Shown: in pieces, positions 35,216-43,055 of the stretch | How positions within the stretch are numbered: the stretch's first letter is position 1 | How the letters are laid out: every line of letters starts with the position of its first letter | Source of the DNA: Candidatus Gastranaerophilales bacterium | GTDB taxonomy: Bacteria; Cyanobacteriota; Vampirovibrionia; Gastranaerophilales; Gastranaerophilaceae | NCBI GenBank assembly: GCA_900766355.1 | Contig: CAAFVD010000119.1 | Location: forward strand, 9,227 to 73,226 | DNA: 64,000 bases | Reading direction: 5' to 3' | Made by a program: the position numbers and the translations under genes | The notes under the pieces: generated by a model | Database searches by the model: none | Told to the model about the DNA's origin: nothing | The model's input: the letters and a program-made list of their open reading frames with translations, nothing else

Positions 35216-36277
35216 ATGAAAGTTTTAGTTGGAATGTCAGGTGGTGTAGATTCATCAGTTGCAGCTTTACTCTTGAAACAAGCAGGACACGAAGTTATCG
35301 GTGCTACAATGGCTATCTGGGGTGATAGAGGGGTCAAAGAACAGTTGAAGGACAAACTTCCTGCAAAACATGGTGCTTGTTTCGGTCCTGACGAAAAAGA
35401 AGATATCGAAGAAGCTCGCAAAATTTGTGAACAAATCGGCATACCGTTCCATGTGTTTGATTGTGCAGAACAATATGAAAAAATCGTATTAGACAATTTT
35501 AAAAAAGAATATTTATCAGGTCACACACCAAACCCTTGTATTTGGTGTAACAGTCTTATCAAGTTTGATGTGTTGCCTAGAGTTGCAAAACTAAACGGAA
35601 TTGAGTTTGATAAATTTGCCACAGGTCATTATGTAAGACTTGAAGATGGAATCCTTAAACGAGGTTTGGACAAGAAAAAAGACCAATCTTATTTCTTATA
35701 CAGATTAAAACCTGAACAAATTGAAAAAATTCTTTTACCATTAGGTAGCTATACAAAAGAAGAAATTCGCAAAATAGCAAAAGATAATGGACTTGATGTT
35801 GCAGAAAAACCTGATAGTCAAGATTTCTACAGTGGGGATTATAATGAGCTTTTAGGTGTAGAAGAAAAAATCGGCAATATTGTTGATTCTACAGGTAAAG
35901 TTCTTGGTACTCACAAAGGAATTTGGAATTATACAATAGGTCAAAGAAAAGGCATTGGTGTTTCGTCTACTGAACCACTTTATGTAATCGAACTCAGAAA
36001 AGAAACCAACGAGGTTGTAATCGGGCCAAAAGACAAGACAATGAAAGATTCGCTTGTAGCCACAGATTTAAACTTGATTCAAGGTTTTTTACCTGAAAGA
36101 TGTACAGCAAAAATCCGTTCTACCCAACAACCTACTGATGTTGTTATAACTAAAGATGGCAATAATGTACAAGTCAAATTTGATGATATGCAAAAATCAA
36201 TAGCAATAGGGCAGTCTATTGTATTTTATGATGATGATATCTTGTTAGGTGGTGGAATCATTTCACAAGTTTTATAA
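35216..36277 (+). CDS. mnmA: tRNA-specific 2-thiouridylase MnmA
   Basis: Adds sulfur to U34 of Lys, Glu and Gln tRNAs. It has 353 aa. The PP-loop is MSGGVDSSVAALLLKQAGHE, and the active-site stretch is HTPNPCIWCNSLIKFDVLP with a CxxC. Then come DKFATGHYVRLEDG, DQSYFLYRL and YTIGQRKGIGV. The segment that normally has the second catalytic Cys or third cluster ligand (SQxxCF type) here reads KPDSQDFYSGDYNELL with no cysteine. The CxxC form points to an Fe-S-using subclass. The gene starts one base after the nadA stop. Function is firm at family level; the missing cysteine is odd. Confidence 0.94.
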   Translation: MKVLVGMSGGVDSSVAALLLKQAGHEVIGATMAIWGDRGVKEQLKDKLPAKHGACFGPDEKEDIEEARKICEQIGIPFHVFDCAEQYEKIVLDNFKKEYLSGHTPNPCIWCNSLIKFDVLPRVAKLNGIEFDKFATGHYVRLEDGILKRGLDKKKDQSYFLYRLKPEQIEKILLPLGSYTKEEIRKIAKDNGLDVAEKPDSQDFYSGDYNELLGVEEKIGNIVDSTGKVLGTHKGIWNYTIGQRKGIGVSSTEPLYVIELRKETNEVVIGPKDKTMKDSLVATDLNLIQGFLPERCTAKIRSTQQPTDVVITKDGNNVQVKFDDMQKSIAIGQSIVFYDDDILLGGGIISQVL

Positions 36278-36288
36278 CTATTGAGATT

Positions 36289-37302
36289 TTAACAAACTCG
36301 ATTTGGACATCTACCTTTTAGACAAGTTTTTATATTATTGAATGTTATTTTTAGAATATTATTAATTGCTTGATATGTACTGTATGCAATATGTGGAGTA
36401 ACTACTACATTAGGTTCTAGCATAAGTTTTTGATTAATAATTGCATTACCTATACAATCGCAACTGGATTCTTTCATAAGATGCATAAAATCATCAGGGT
36501 ACATGTTTAAATTTTCACATTCTAAAACATCAAGAGCTGCACCTTTAACTCTACCTGATTTTATAGCCTTATATAATGCGGCACTATCAATCAATTCTCC
36601 ACGAGAGGTATTAATTATATAAACCTCATTTGTCATCATATCAAATTCTTTTTCTCCTAACATATGATAATTATCTACAGAATACGGAAGATGTAGAGAT
36701 ATAATGTTTGAATGTTTATACAAATCTTCTAAAGATACATAATCAACAATATCAATAATTTTAGGATTAGGTTTTATATCATAAGCAAAAATATGCATAC
36801 CAAACTTATTTGCTAATTCACATAATTCTGTACCGATAGCACCAGTACCAATAACTCCTAGTGTCAATTCCGATAAATCATATCCTGTGTATTTATTGTA
36901 ATCAATACTATCAAGTTGAAAATCCTTCATTGCAGGTGCAATATTTCTAACAAGCCCTAACATAACGGCAAGTGTATATTGTGTGACAGAACTTTTTGCA
37001 TAAGCTTCTACATTTACGACCGAGATATTTCGCTCTAAACATGCCTGTATATCAATATGATTATAACCGGTAGAACGTGTTGCAATTATTCGCAAATTTT
37101 TAAACTTGTTTATAAGTTTTTCTGTAACTTGAGAACAAACAAATACACTTATAACTTCTGTTTCGTTGTATTCTTCTTCTGTTAATTCTGTCATTTCAGT
37201 AAGATTATTTTTGTAAAAAGTTATATCAAAATCGCTATCATTAAATGAATCAAAGAATTTTTCTTCTTGCTCCCTATAATCGAAAAATAACATTTTTATC
37301 AT
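36289..37302 (-). CDS. D-2-hydroxyacid dehydrogenase (D-lactate dehydrogenase-like)
   Basis: A 337-aa NAD-dependent dehydrogenase. The Rossmann motif is LGVIGTGAIGTELCELANKF near residue 145; the catalytic residues fall in YIINTSRGELIDSAALYKAI (Arg), DVLECENLN (Glu region) and VVTPHIAYSTYQ (His). N-terminal TRSTGYNHIDIQACLERNIS is typical of the D-LDH/VanH subgroup. An odd insertion GNAIINQK near residue 290 precedes the His motif. It probably reduces pyruvate or another 2-keto acid to the D-hydroxy acid. AAGGAG site 6 nt before the ATG. Convergent with mnmA; about 540 bp upstream to the next gene. Confidence 0.9.
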   Translation of the reverse strand: MIKMLFFDYREQEEKFFDSFNDSDFDITFYKNNLTEMTELTEEEYNETEVISVFVCSQVTEKLINKFKNLRIIATRSTGYNHIDIQACLERNISVVNVEAYAKSSVTQYTLAVMLGLVRNIAPAMKDFQLDSIDYNKYTGYDLSELTLGVIGTGAIGTELCELANKFGMHIFAYDIKPNPKIIDIVDYVSLEDLYKHSNIISLHLPYSVDNYHMLGEKEFDMMTNEVYIINTSRGELIDSAALYKAIKSGRVKGAALDVLECENLNMYPDDFMHLMKESSCDCIGNAIINQKLMLEPNVVVTPHIAYSTYQAINNILKITFNNIKTCLKGRCPNRVC

Positions 37303-37496
37303 ATATTTCTCCTTTTTGCTTAAATTTTTAATTCTTTATAGAGAAAAAACTATTGTCTTATCAGTTAATAATTTGTTTATAAAAATAGTTAATTAGTGGA
37401 ATGAATAAGAACAAAAAATCCATTATTCTTTAACTATAAAATGTGTGTAAATAGAAGCGCATTGAAATCTAATAGTTTGATAAAAAATTGTTTTTG

Positions 37497-37743
37497 AAAG
37501 GAGATGATTTTTGTATCCAGAAAGCTCAAAATAATATTTGTCTTTAGTCTTAATCTGCAAGTAGAAGATTACTTCAGCCGATTGGTCGGAATTTCGACAA
37601 AAGATTTTTGATGGGTATTATTTTGTCTCAAAGTCATAAAGGTTGACTTTCAGAGGTGCTTGATATTGGTTTCTTTGTGTCTGTAAAATACCACTACTAG
37701 AGATAGGTTACGTGGTAGAGGGTGGGTCGGTCCACCCTCTTTT
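37497..37743 (+). ncRNA. Candidate structured RNA with terminator
   Basis: A gene-free stretch between two protein genes shows several short hairpins in a row on the plus strand. These are CCGA-TTGG-TCGG (near 37578), AAAGTC...GACTTT (near 37630-37655) and TACCAC...GTGGTA (37690-37716). It then ends in a strong terminator, GAGGGTGG-GTCGGT-CCACCCTC plus TTTT (37718-37743). The terminator does not belong to an annotated plus-strand gene, which implies an RNA of up to about 240 nt. It does not match tmRNA, RNase P, SRP RNA or a riboswitch class that I know; 6S RNA is possible by size. No convincing reading frame: a 35-codon frame starts right against the AAGGAG. Confidence 0.45.
37718..37743 (+). 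terminator. Rho-independent terminator without an upstream plus-strand gene
   Basis: An 8-bp GC-rich stem (GAGGGTGG / CCACCCTC), 6-nt loop, then TTTT. The nearest plus-strand protein gene ends at 36277, 1.4 kb upstream, so it most likely ends the candidate RNA. Confidence 0.85.
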
Positions 37744-37796
37744 AAATTAAGGATAGAAAGATAAAAAACTCCAGAAATAACAAAGCTTTGTGTGTT

Positions 37797-37811
37797 TTGT
37801 AATTTTTACAA
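37797..37811. promoter_or_regulatory. Palindrome upstream of the WYL pair
   Basis: TTGTAA-TTT-TTACAA lies 30 bp before the first WYL gene start and just upstream of a TGCTAGAAT extended -10-like box, so it may be an autoregulatory operator. Inference. Confidence 0.4.
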
Positions 37812-37841
37812 TTTATGCTAGAATTATTTTCGAGGTAATCC

Positions 37842-38765
37842 ATGTTTAAATTCAATTCACAATGCAACCCAAGACAAATATCCTTGACTGGTGTCAGAGC
37901 GATTGTAATTTTGGCATTATTAAACGTAAAGCCTTGTACTTTTGAAGAAATTAAAGATTTTCTTATCGCAAGTAATATTGTAACTAGAGAATACTCTATT
38001 GATACAATTAGAATAGATTTAAACACATTAAAATATATCGGGTGCGAAATATCTAAAGCAATTAAACGTACTGATAACAAATACACATTACTTTCTCACC
38101 CATTTCAGTTAATTTTAAGTGAAGAGGAAGTTAGCACATTAGCAAAAATTTATAAACATATTTACAAAAACTTAAGTATTAATAGGTTGTTGGAATATGA
38201 TATCCTTTTTGAAAAATTAGCGAATGCAGTTCAAGATGAAAACATCAAAGAACAATTGAGAGGGATTTCCGTATTAAAAGGTTTGGATAACCAATTATTA
38301 AAAGAAATTCTACACTACACTCAAAAACATACAAAAATCAAAATTTCTTATACTGCTGGTAACACAAAAGAAGTTGAATATGATATTACAATTGAAAAAT
38401 TAGGATTTAGAAGTGCTAAATTGTATATGTATTGTTTCAATCATTCAATTAACAAACGAATGTTCTTAAATGTTTCAAGGCTAAAAAAGATTTTGTGTAG
38501 AAGCATCAAATCTGATGATATTAGCAGTAATGATACTGTTGTTGAATTCAAACTTAAAAATTATAAAAACCACGAATTAGAAGAATTTGAACAAATCATA
38601 AGTACAGATGGTGATACTGCAACTGTAAAAGGTTCTTATTATACAGATTTTATAGCGATGCAAAGAGTTTTATTCTTCGGTGCGGATTGCGTTGTCGAAT
38701 CACCTATTGAATTAAAAGAAAACCTAGTTGAAAAATTACGTAGTATGAGGCAACAATATGACTAA
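37842..38765 (+). CDS. WYL-type transcriptional regulator, first of a pair
   Basis: A 307-aa protein with an N-terminal helix-turn-helix (FEEIKDFLIASNIVTREYSI then DTIRIDLNTLKYIGCEISKA) and a central WYL-like domain (HTKIKISYTAGNTKEVEYDI through LYMYCFNHSINKRMFLNVSR). A C-terminal extension follows (RVLFFGADCVVESPIELKEN). This matches the WYL regulator layout, proteins that sense ligands such as nucleic acids in DNA damage or phage defence control. GAGG site 6 nt before the ATG. It overlaps the next gene by 8 bp. The same fold recurs in that gene, so they probably work as a heteromer, like actinobacterial PafBC. Confidence 0.8.
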   Translation: MFKFNSQCNPRQISLTGVRAIVILALLNVKPCTFEEIKDFLIASNIVTREYSIDTIRIDLNTLKYIGCEISKAIKRTDNKYTLLSHPFQLILSEEEVSTLAKIYKHIYKNLSINRLLEYDILFEKLANAVQDENIKEQLRGISVLKGLDNQLLKEILHYTQKHTKIKISYTAGNTKEVEYDITIEKLGFRSAKLYMYCFNHSINKRMFLNVSRLKKILCRSIKSDDISSNDTVVEFKLKNYKNHELEEFEQIISTDGDTATVKGSYYTDFIAMQRVLFFGADCVVESPIELKENLVEKLRSMRQQYD

Positions 38766-39618
38766 GAGTTTGTCTAAGGTAAATTTAGCATCATTAAAAG
38801 TTCTTTATACATTACAGTTGTTGTTTGAACGAGATCTTTCAATGGCTGATTTGATAAAACTTTACGAGCTTTATCATAACGAGTTTATTTCGAATTTCGT
38901 AATGAGTAAATATATCAATACTTGTCGTTATTGTGGTATTGATATCAAAAAAATTAATAACAAATATACTATTCAAAATTTTCCTGTAGGTATTTCTTTT
39001 TCATCAAACGAAGTATCTTTGTTCAAAGAATTAAAAAATTGTTGCGAAAAAATGCGTTTGAAAAATCTTTCTGAAAATATGCAAGAAATTTTGAACAAAG
39101 TAAACAGACGTTCTGAACGTCCTATTTCACCAGTTGCAACATCTGCTATTAGAGATAAGAAAATCAAACATTTTGAAAAGGCTTGTATTTTAGGACAAAA
39201 AGTAAAAATTATTTTTAATGATGAAACAAGCATACAATGTGAACCTATTGAAACAAAGATAGGTGAAGAACATATTGTTTTAACTATTTTTGATGGAACG
39301 GAATCAAGAGAACTTAACCCTGAAGATATAAAAGAAATAAACATTCTTCCTCAAAAAACGAATAACAAATTTATTCCAACGACTGTACTTTTTGAATTAA
39401 AAAGCGACCTAGCTAGAAAATATCAGATTAGAGATAATGAACAAGTTTTGAGAATAAACTCTAATGGTGATTTTGTAATAACAAATAGATTTGAGGATAA
39501 AACCAAATTGTTACATCGTTTGATGAGATATGGTGATAATTGCAAAGTTATATCTCCAAAATCTTATGTTAATGACATGAAACAACTTATAGATGATACA
39601 CTAAAAAATTATTCATAA
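38758..39618 (+). CDS. WYL-type transcriptional regulator, second of a pair
   Basis: A 286-aa paralogue of the preceding gene, with lower similarity. The N-terminal part is LLFERDLSMADLIKLYELYH and MSKYINTCRYCGIDIKKINN (HTH-like), then comes a compact middle domain (KVKIIFNDETSIQCEPIETK) and a C-terminal domain ending RLMRYGDNCKVISPKSYVND, the same ending pattern as its partner (VLFFGADCVVESP). The WYL core is degenerate. Start overlaps the first gene by 8 bp, which implies fixed co-expression. The regulated target is not evident. Confidence 0.7.
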   Translation: MTKSLSKVNLASLKVLYTLQLLFERDLSMADLIKLYELYHNEFISNFVMSKYINTCRYCGIDIKKINNKYTIQNFPVGISFSSNEVSLFKELKNCCEKMRLKNLSENMQEILNKVNRRSERPISPVATSAIRDKKIKHFEKACILGQKVKIIFNDETSIQCEPIETKIGEEHIVLTIFDGTESRELNPEDIKEINILPQKTNNKFIPTTVLFELKSDLARKYQIRDNEQVLRINSNGDFVITNRFEDKTKLLHRLMRYGDNCKVISPKSYVNDMKQLIDDTLKNYS

Positions 39619-39644
39619 GGTTTAGCGAAGTTAACAAGTGATAT

Positions 39645-39681
39645 GTCATTCAGAGGGTACGAAGTACCCGAAGAATCTCGT
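39645..39681 (+). repeat. REP-like dispersed palindromic repeat, copy 1
   Basis: Begins GTCATTCAGAGGG, contains the hairpin GGGTAC-GAA-GTACCC and ends CGAAGAATCTCGT. A second copy in reverse orientation lies at 47647-47679 with a shorter arm (GGGC-GAA-GCCC). Both flanks are identical in the two copies. It lies between the WYL pair and the nitroreductase gene. Confidence 0.75.
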
Positions 39682-39720
39682 ACAATATTTATTAGAGATT
39701 TTTTGGGTAAATTAAGCAAG

Positions 39721-39737
39721 GTCAGGCTTAGCCTGAC
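39721..39737. repeat. Short hairpin between WYL pair and nitroreductase
   Basis: GTCAGGCT-T-AGCCTGAC is a perfect 8-bp stem with a 1-nt centre. It lies between convergent genes and could end transcription on either side, but there is no clear T-run. Confidence 0.4.
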
Positions 39738-39743
39738 GAATTA

Positions 39744-40391
39744 TCAAATAAACTTGTTTCCGAGTTTTTCTAAAGAAATCACTTCATCAAAACTTTTACG
39801 AAGTTTATTAGTAGGTTGCTTTTCAGCTTCGTAACCTAGAGTTAGCATAGAAATAATGCATTGATTTTCATCAAGTCCTAATTTTTCTTTTACTTCTTTA
39901 TAAACCTCAGGTAATACTTTTGTAACCTCATTACCTAAAGCACCAATAACACAACAAGCAACACCAAGTCTTTCTGCCTCAAGTGTCATATATGCAGTTG
40001 CGTATGTTACTTGTTCAACAGAACGTAATAATGTTGTTTCTTTGCCTAATAATGGTGGGTAAAGAGCTTGCATTGTCATAATATTGTCAATTGCCTCGTC
40101 TTTTATCCCTTTTTCCTTTAAGATTTTACCAAATTCTTCTTTTGACCAAGCATTGTTATCAGCAACACAAACAATAACTGTATCTGCGTATCTAACATGA
40201 GGTTGATTACTAGATAATTTTGATAACAAGTTTTTTGTTTCTTGATTTTTCACCACGATAAACTTCCATGGTTGAGAATTCATCCAAGATGGTGCAAGCC
40301 TGCCAGCTTCAAGAATTTGTTTAAGAACATCATTTGGAATTTCTTTATCCAAATATTTTCTAACACTTTTTCTTGTTTCAATAATATCCAT
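39744..40391 (-). CDS. Nitroreductase-family flavoprotein
   Basis: A 215-aa FMN-dependent NAD(P)H oxidoreductase. N-terminal motif IETRKSVRKYLDKEIPNDVL with EAGRLAPSWMNSQPWKFIVV is the FMN phosphate-binding region; the C-terminal half has EAERLGVACCVIGALGNEVT and MLTLGYEAEKQPTNKLRKSF. The ATG at 40389-40391 (MDIIETRK) was chosen because AGGAG lies 6 nt upstream; the GTG at 40397 adds two residues. Substrate unknown: these enzymes reduce nitroaromatics, quinones or flavins. Convergent with the WYL pair. Confidence 0.92.
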   Translation of the reverse strand: MDIIETRKSVRKYLDKEIPNDVLKQILEAGRLAPSWMNSQPWKFIVVKNQETKNLLSKLSSNQPHVRYADTVIVCVADNNAWSKEEFGKILKEKGIKDEAIDNIMTMQALYPPLLGKETTLLRSVEQVTYATAYMTLEAERLGVACCVIGALGNEVTKVLPEVYKEVKEKLGLDENQCIISMLTLGYEAEKQPTNKLRKSFDEVISLEKLGNKFI

Positions 40392-40584
40392 ATTCACTCT
40401 CCTATTTTTTTGACAATTTTAACATGGATAATAATTTTTTGACAAATAATATACAACTAAAAAACAATATTTTCTGACCTAATATTATTAAAAATTTTAT
40501 CAATTTTTCTATGACAATACTCCAGTTTTCTTATTTACATTATGAATTAAAAAAGATATATTTATCTTATTAAAGAGGCTGAAA

Positions 40585-41121
40585 ATGAATTCAAAAATTT
40601 TTTTAACAATTTCAAATATTATATTATTATTAGTCGTGATGTTTATTTTACATAATATTTGCTTAACTGATTGTGGCAAAGTTATCTCAGGCGAAAATTG
40701 GACTGCAAAACGGTATGGAAGTAAATATGTTTTATCTATAAAAACAGGTTCAGATATCAACGAAACTTTAGAAGATTTTGCAAAAAAACAAAAAATTCAA
40801 GTTGGTAATATCTCAGGTATTGGTGCTATAAATTATGCCAAACTTAGATTTCACGACCCTATAACAAAAAAATATGTTACCAAAACATTTAACGAACAAA
40901 TGGAAATATCTAATCTAACAGGTAATATTTCGATGAAAAATGGCAAACAATTTCTACATATCCATGTGACGTTAGGTAAGAGTGATTATTCAACAATAGG
41001 GGGACATTTATTAACAGCAAAAATAAATGGTGCAGGTGAATTTTGGGTAGAAGATTTGCCCACTGCAAATATCTCAAGAACTTATGATAACAAAACAGGT
41101 TTGCAAATTTTCGACTTTTAG
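40585..41121 (+). CDS. Membrane-anchored PPC/DUF296-domain protein
   Basis: A 178-aa protein with an N-terminal membrane helix (ILLLVVMFILHNICLT, about residues 10-30) followed by a PPC (DUF296) domain: DINETLEDFAKKQKIQVGNI, SGIGAINYAKLRFHDP and FLHIHVTLGKSDYSTIGGHL. Ligand-binding His residues are in the HIHV and GGHL motifs. Free PPC-domain proteins are usually cytosolic; here the domain is predicted to be outside the inner membrane. AGAGG site 6 nt before the ATG. The HAD gene follows 15 bp later, so the two may be an operon. Confidence 0.82.
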   Translation: MNSKIFLTISNIILLLVVMFILHNICLTDCGKVISGENWTAKRYGSKYVLSIKTGSDINETLEDFAKKQKIQVGNISGIGAINYAKLRFHDPITKKYVTKTFNEQMEISNLTGNISMKNGKQFLHIHVTLGKSDYSTIGGHLLTAKINGAGEFWVEDLPTANISRTYDNKTGLQIFDF

Positions 41122-41135
41122 TTTAGTCTGAAATT

Positions 41136-41807
41136 ATGATTAAAGGCGTTATTTTTGATTTTAATGGTACATTATTTTGGGATTCTCATCTACATTATGA
41201 TGCGTGGATTGAATTCTCAAAACGCTTGAGAGGAACACCATTTAGCACCGAAGAAATGCAAAAATATATGTTTGGTCGCACCAATGCAGATATTATTGCT
41301 TATGCTCTAAATGAAAGACAACCTCAAGATGTAGTCGAAAAATTGGCAAAAGAAAAAGAATCATATTATCGTGATATGTGTAGACGTGACCCTGAACATT
41401 TTGTACTTGCTTCAGGAGTTGTTGAATTTTTGGATTATCTTAAAGAAAACAATATTCCACGAACAATTGCTACAATGTCAGAAAAAGATAACGTAGATTT
41501 TTATATAGAAGGTTTCCAACTTGCAAAGTGGTTTGATATAGATAAAATTGTTTATTCTGATGGAACAATTCCAGGGAAACCTGCTCCTGATATATTTTTA
41601 AAAGCTGCAAAAAATATAAATATCGCACCAAAAGATTGTATTGTATTTGAAGATGCTATCTCTGGCATAGAATCAGCCAAAAGAGCAGGTATCGGTACTA
41701 TCGTTGCAGTTGCATCAATGGAAGATATTTCGTATTACAAAAACATTGAAGGAATTTCTGCAATAATTAAGGATTTTAAAAACATACAAAAAACAATACT
41801 AATATAA
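41136..41807 (+). CDS. HAD-family phosphatase (beta-phosphoglucomutase-like)
   Basis: A 223-aa haloacid dehalogenase-type hydrolase. Motif I is VIFDFNGTLFWDSHLHYDAW (nucleophile Asp and acid Asp replaced by Asn in DFNGT, a common variant that weakens standard phosphatase catalysis). Motif II falls in TIATMSEKDNVDFY, motif III in GTIPGKPAPDIFLKAA, and motif IV in CIVFEDAISGIESAKRAG. A helical cap domain spans about residues 18-85. No clear ribosome binding site; 15 bp after the PPC gene suggests read-through. Substrate unknown, likely a sugar phosphate. Confidence 0.88.
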   Translation: MIKGVIFDFNGTLFWDSHLHYDAWIEFSKRLRGTPFSTEEMQKYMFGRTNADIIAYALNERQPQDVVEKLAKEKESYYRDMCRRDPEHFVLASGVVEFLDYLKENNIPRTIATMSEKDNVDFYIEGFQLAKWFDIDKIVYSDGTIPGKPAPDIFLKAAKNINIAPKDCIVFEDAISGIESAKRAGIGTIVAVASMEDISYYKNIEGISAIIKDFKNIQKTILI

Positions 41808-41910
41808 GTATTCAAACCTAAGTAACAAATAATTATATAATCTTAATATTATTTTGTTGACATAAGATTTTATATTTCTTACGATATAACAATAAGAAAA
41901 GAGGGATTTT

Positions 41911-42936
41911 ATGCAAAAGAAAAATATTGACTGGGAAAACTTAGGTTTTGGTTATTACCAAACAGACAAAAGATATGTATCAAACTTTAAAGACGGGAAG
42001 TGGGATAATGGTTATATAACAGATGAAGCAACAGTTACAATAAGTGAATGTGCTGGGGTTATACATTATTGTCAAACATGTTTTGAAGGTATGAAAGCAT
42101 ATACAACAGAGGGCGGACATGTTGTAGTATTTCGTCCAGAAATGAATGCAGAACGTATGGTTGATTCTGCAACTCGATTAGAAATGCCTGTTTTTCCTGT
42201 CGAAAGATTTGTTGATGCAGTAGAACAAGTTGTAAAAGCAAACTTAGAATACGTACCACCGTTTGGAACTGGTGCAGCACTATATTTACGTCCAGTTATG
42301 TTTGCAACAGGGCCTGTTATGGGTGTTAAACCTGCTATGGAATATCAATTCAGAATTTTCGCATCACCTGTTGGCCCATATTTCAAAAAAGGTGGCGCTG
42401 GCTCACTTGTATTGAAAGTTAGTGATTTTGACCGTTCAGCACCTCATGGCACAGGACATATAAAAGCTGGTTTGAATTATGCAATGAGCCTTTATCCTAT
42501 AGTAAAAGCTCATGAAGAAGGGTTCAACGAAAACCTATATCTTGACCCTCAAACTCGTACAAAAGTTGAAGAAACTGGTGGCGCAAACTTCTTCTTTGTT
42601 ACAAAAGACAATAAAGTTGTTACTCCAAAATCAAACAGTATTCTACCTTCAATCACAAGACGTTCTTTGATGAGCCTTGCTAAAGATTTAGGTTACGAAG
42701 TTGAAGAACGAGAAGTTTTCTTATCAGAACTTCCTGATTTTGTTGAATGTGGTTTGTGTGGTACAGCTGCAGTTATTTCACCTGTTGGCAAAGTAAACGA
42801 CCATGGAAAAGAAATCATATTCGCAAATTCTCAAAACGGTAGAGGCCCTGTTTCAGAAAAACTATACCAAACATTGACAGGTATTCAATTTGGTAAAATC
42901 AAAGGCCCTGAAGGTTGGATAAAAACAATTGTTTAA
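41911..42936 (+). CDS. ilvE: Branched-chain amino acid aminotransferase
   Basis: PLP-dependent class IV transaminase that makes or degrades valine, leucine and isoleucine. At 341 aa it fits the long (eukaryote-like) BCAT form. The PLP lysine is in GTGHIKAGLNYAMSLYPIVK, with CQTCFEGMKAYTTEGGHVVV, ALYLRPVMFATGPVMGV, EETGGANFFFV and CGLCGTAAVISPVG. GAGGG site 6 nt before the ATG. Monocistronic: 100 bp upstream spacing and a strong terminator downstream. Confidence 0.96.
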   Translation: MQKKNIDWENLGFGYYQTDKRYVSNFKDGKWDNGYITDEATVTISECAGVIHYCQTCFEGMKAYTTEGGHVVVFRPEMNAERMVDSATRLEMPVFPVERFVDAVEQVVKANLEYVPPFGTGAALYLRPVMFATGPVMGVKPAMEYQFRIFASPVGPYFKKGGAGSLVLKVSDFDRSAPHGTGHIKAGLNYAMSLYPIVKAHEEGFNENLYLDPQTRTKVEETGGANFFFVTKDNKVVTPKSNSILPSITRRSLMSLAKDLGYEVEEREVFLSELPDFVECGLCGTAAVISPVGKVNDHGKEIIFANSQNGRGPVSEKLYQTLTGIQFGKIKGPEGWIKTIV

Positions 42937-42953
42937 TTAATAAAACAAATTTC

Positions 42954-42992
42954 AAAAAGTAGGTAAGTAATTAATTGCTTACCTACTTTTTT
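42954..42992 (+). terminator. Terminator of ilvE
   Basis: AAAGTAGGTAAG / CTTACCTACTTT stem of 12 bp with a short AT loop, followed by a T-run, about 20 bp past ilvE. Confidence 0.92.
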
Positions 42993-43019
42993 ATTTCTCT
43001 GTTGATATATGTTTACAAT

Positions 43020-43048
43020 TTGTCTAATTACGAATATTACGTTATTAT
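43020..43048 (+). promoter_or_regulatory. Promoter of the kinase gene, leaderless type
   Basis: TTGTCT (43020-43025), a 17-bp spacer and TATTAT (43043-43048), then 7 nt to the ATG. The expected start point falls on the ATG and there is no ribosome binding site. Inference from spacing. Confidence 0.55.
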
Positions 43049-43055
43049 TATAAGT

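Noticed and set aside
37500..37607. Small protein gene of 35 codons starting at the ATG after AAAGGAG
   Set aside because: The ATG directly touches the AGGAG with no spacer, and the peptide has no recognisable features; a structured RNA fits better.
39643..39834. Short plus-strand frame starting MSFRGYEVPEESRT
   Set aside because: Its start is the REP-like repeat read as protein, and its end overlaps the nitroreductase gene on the other strand.
42975..43055. Upstream extension of the kinase gene from a TTG at 42975
   Set aside because: The TTG lies inside the ilvE terminator hairpin, and the added residues do not belong to the receiver domain. The ATG at 43056 begins the receiver.
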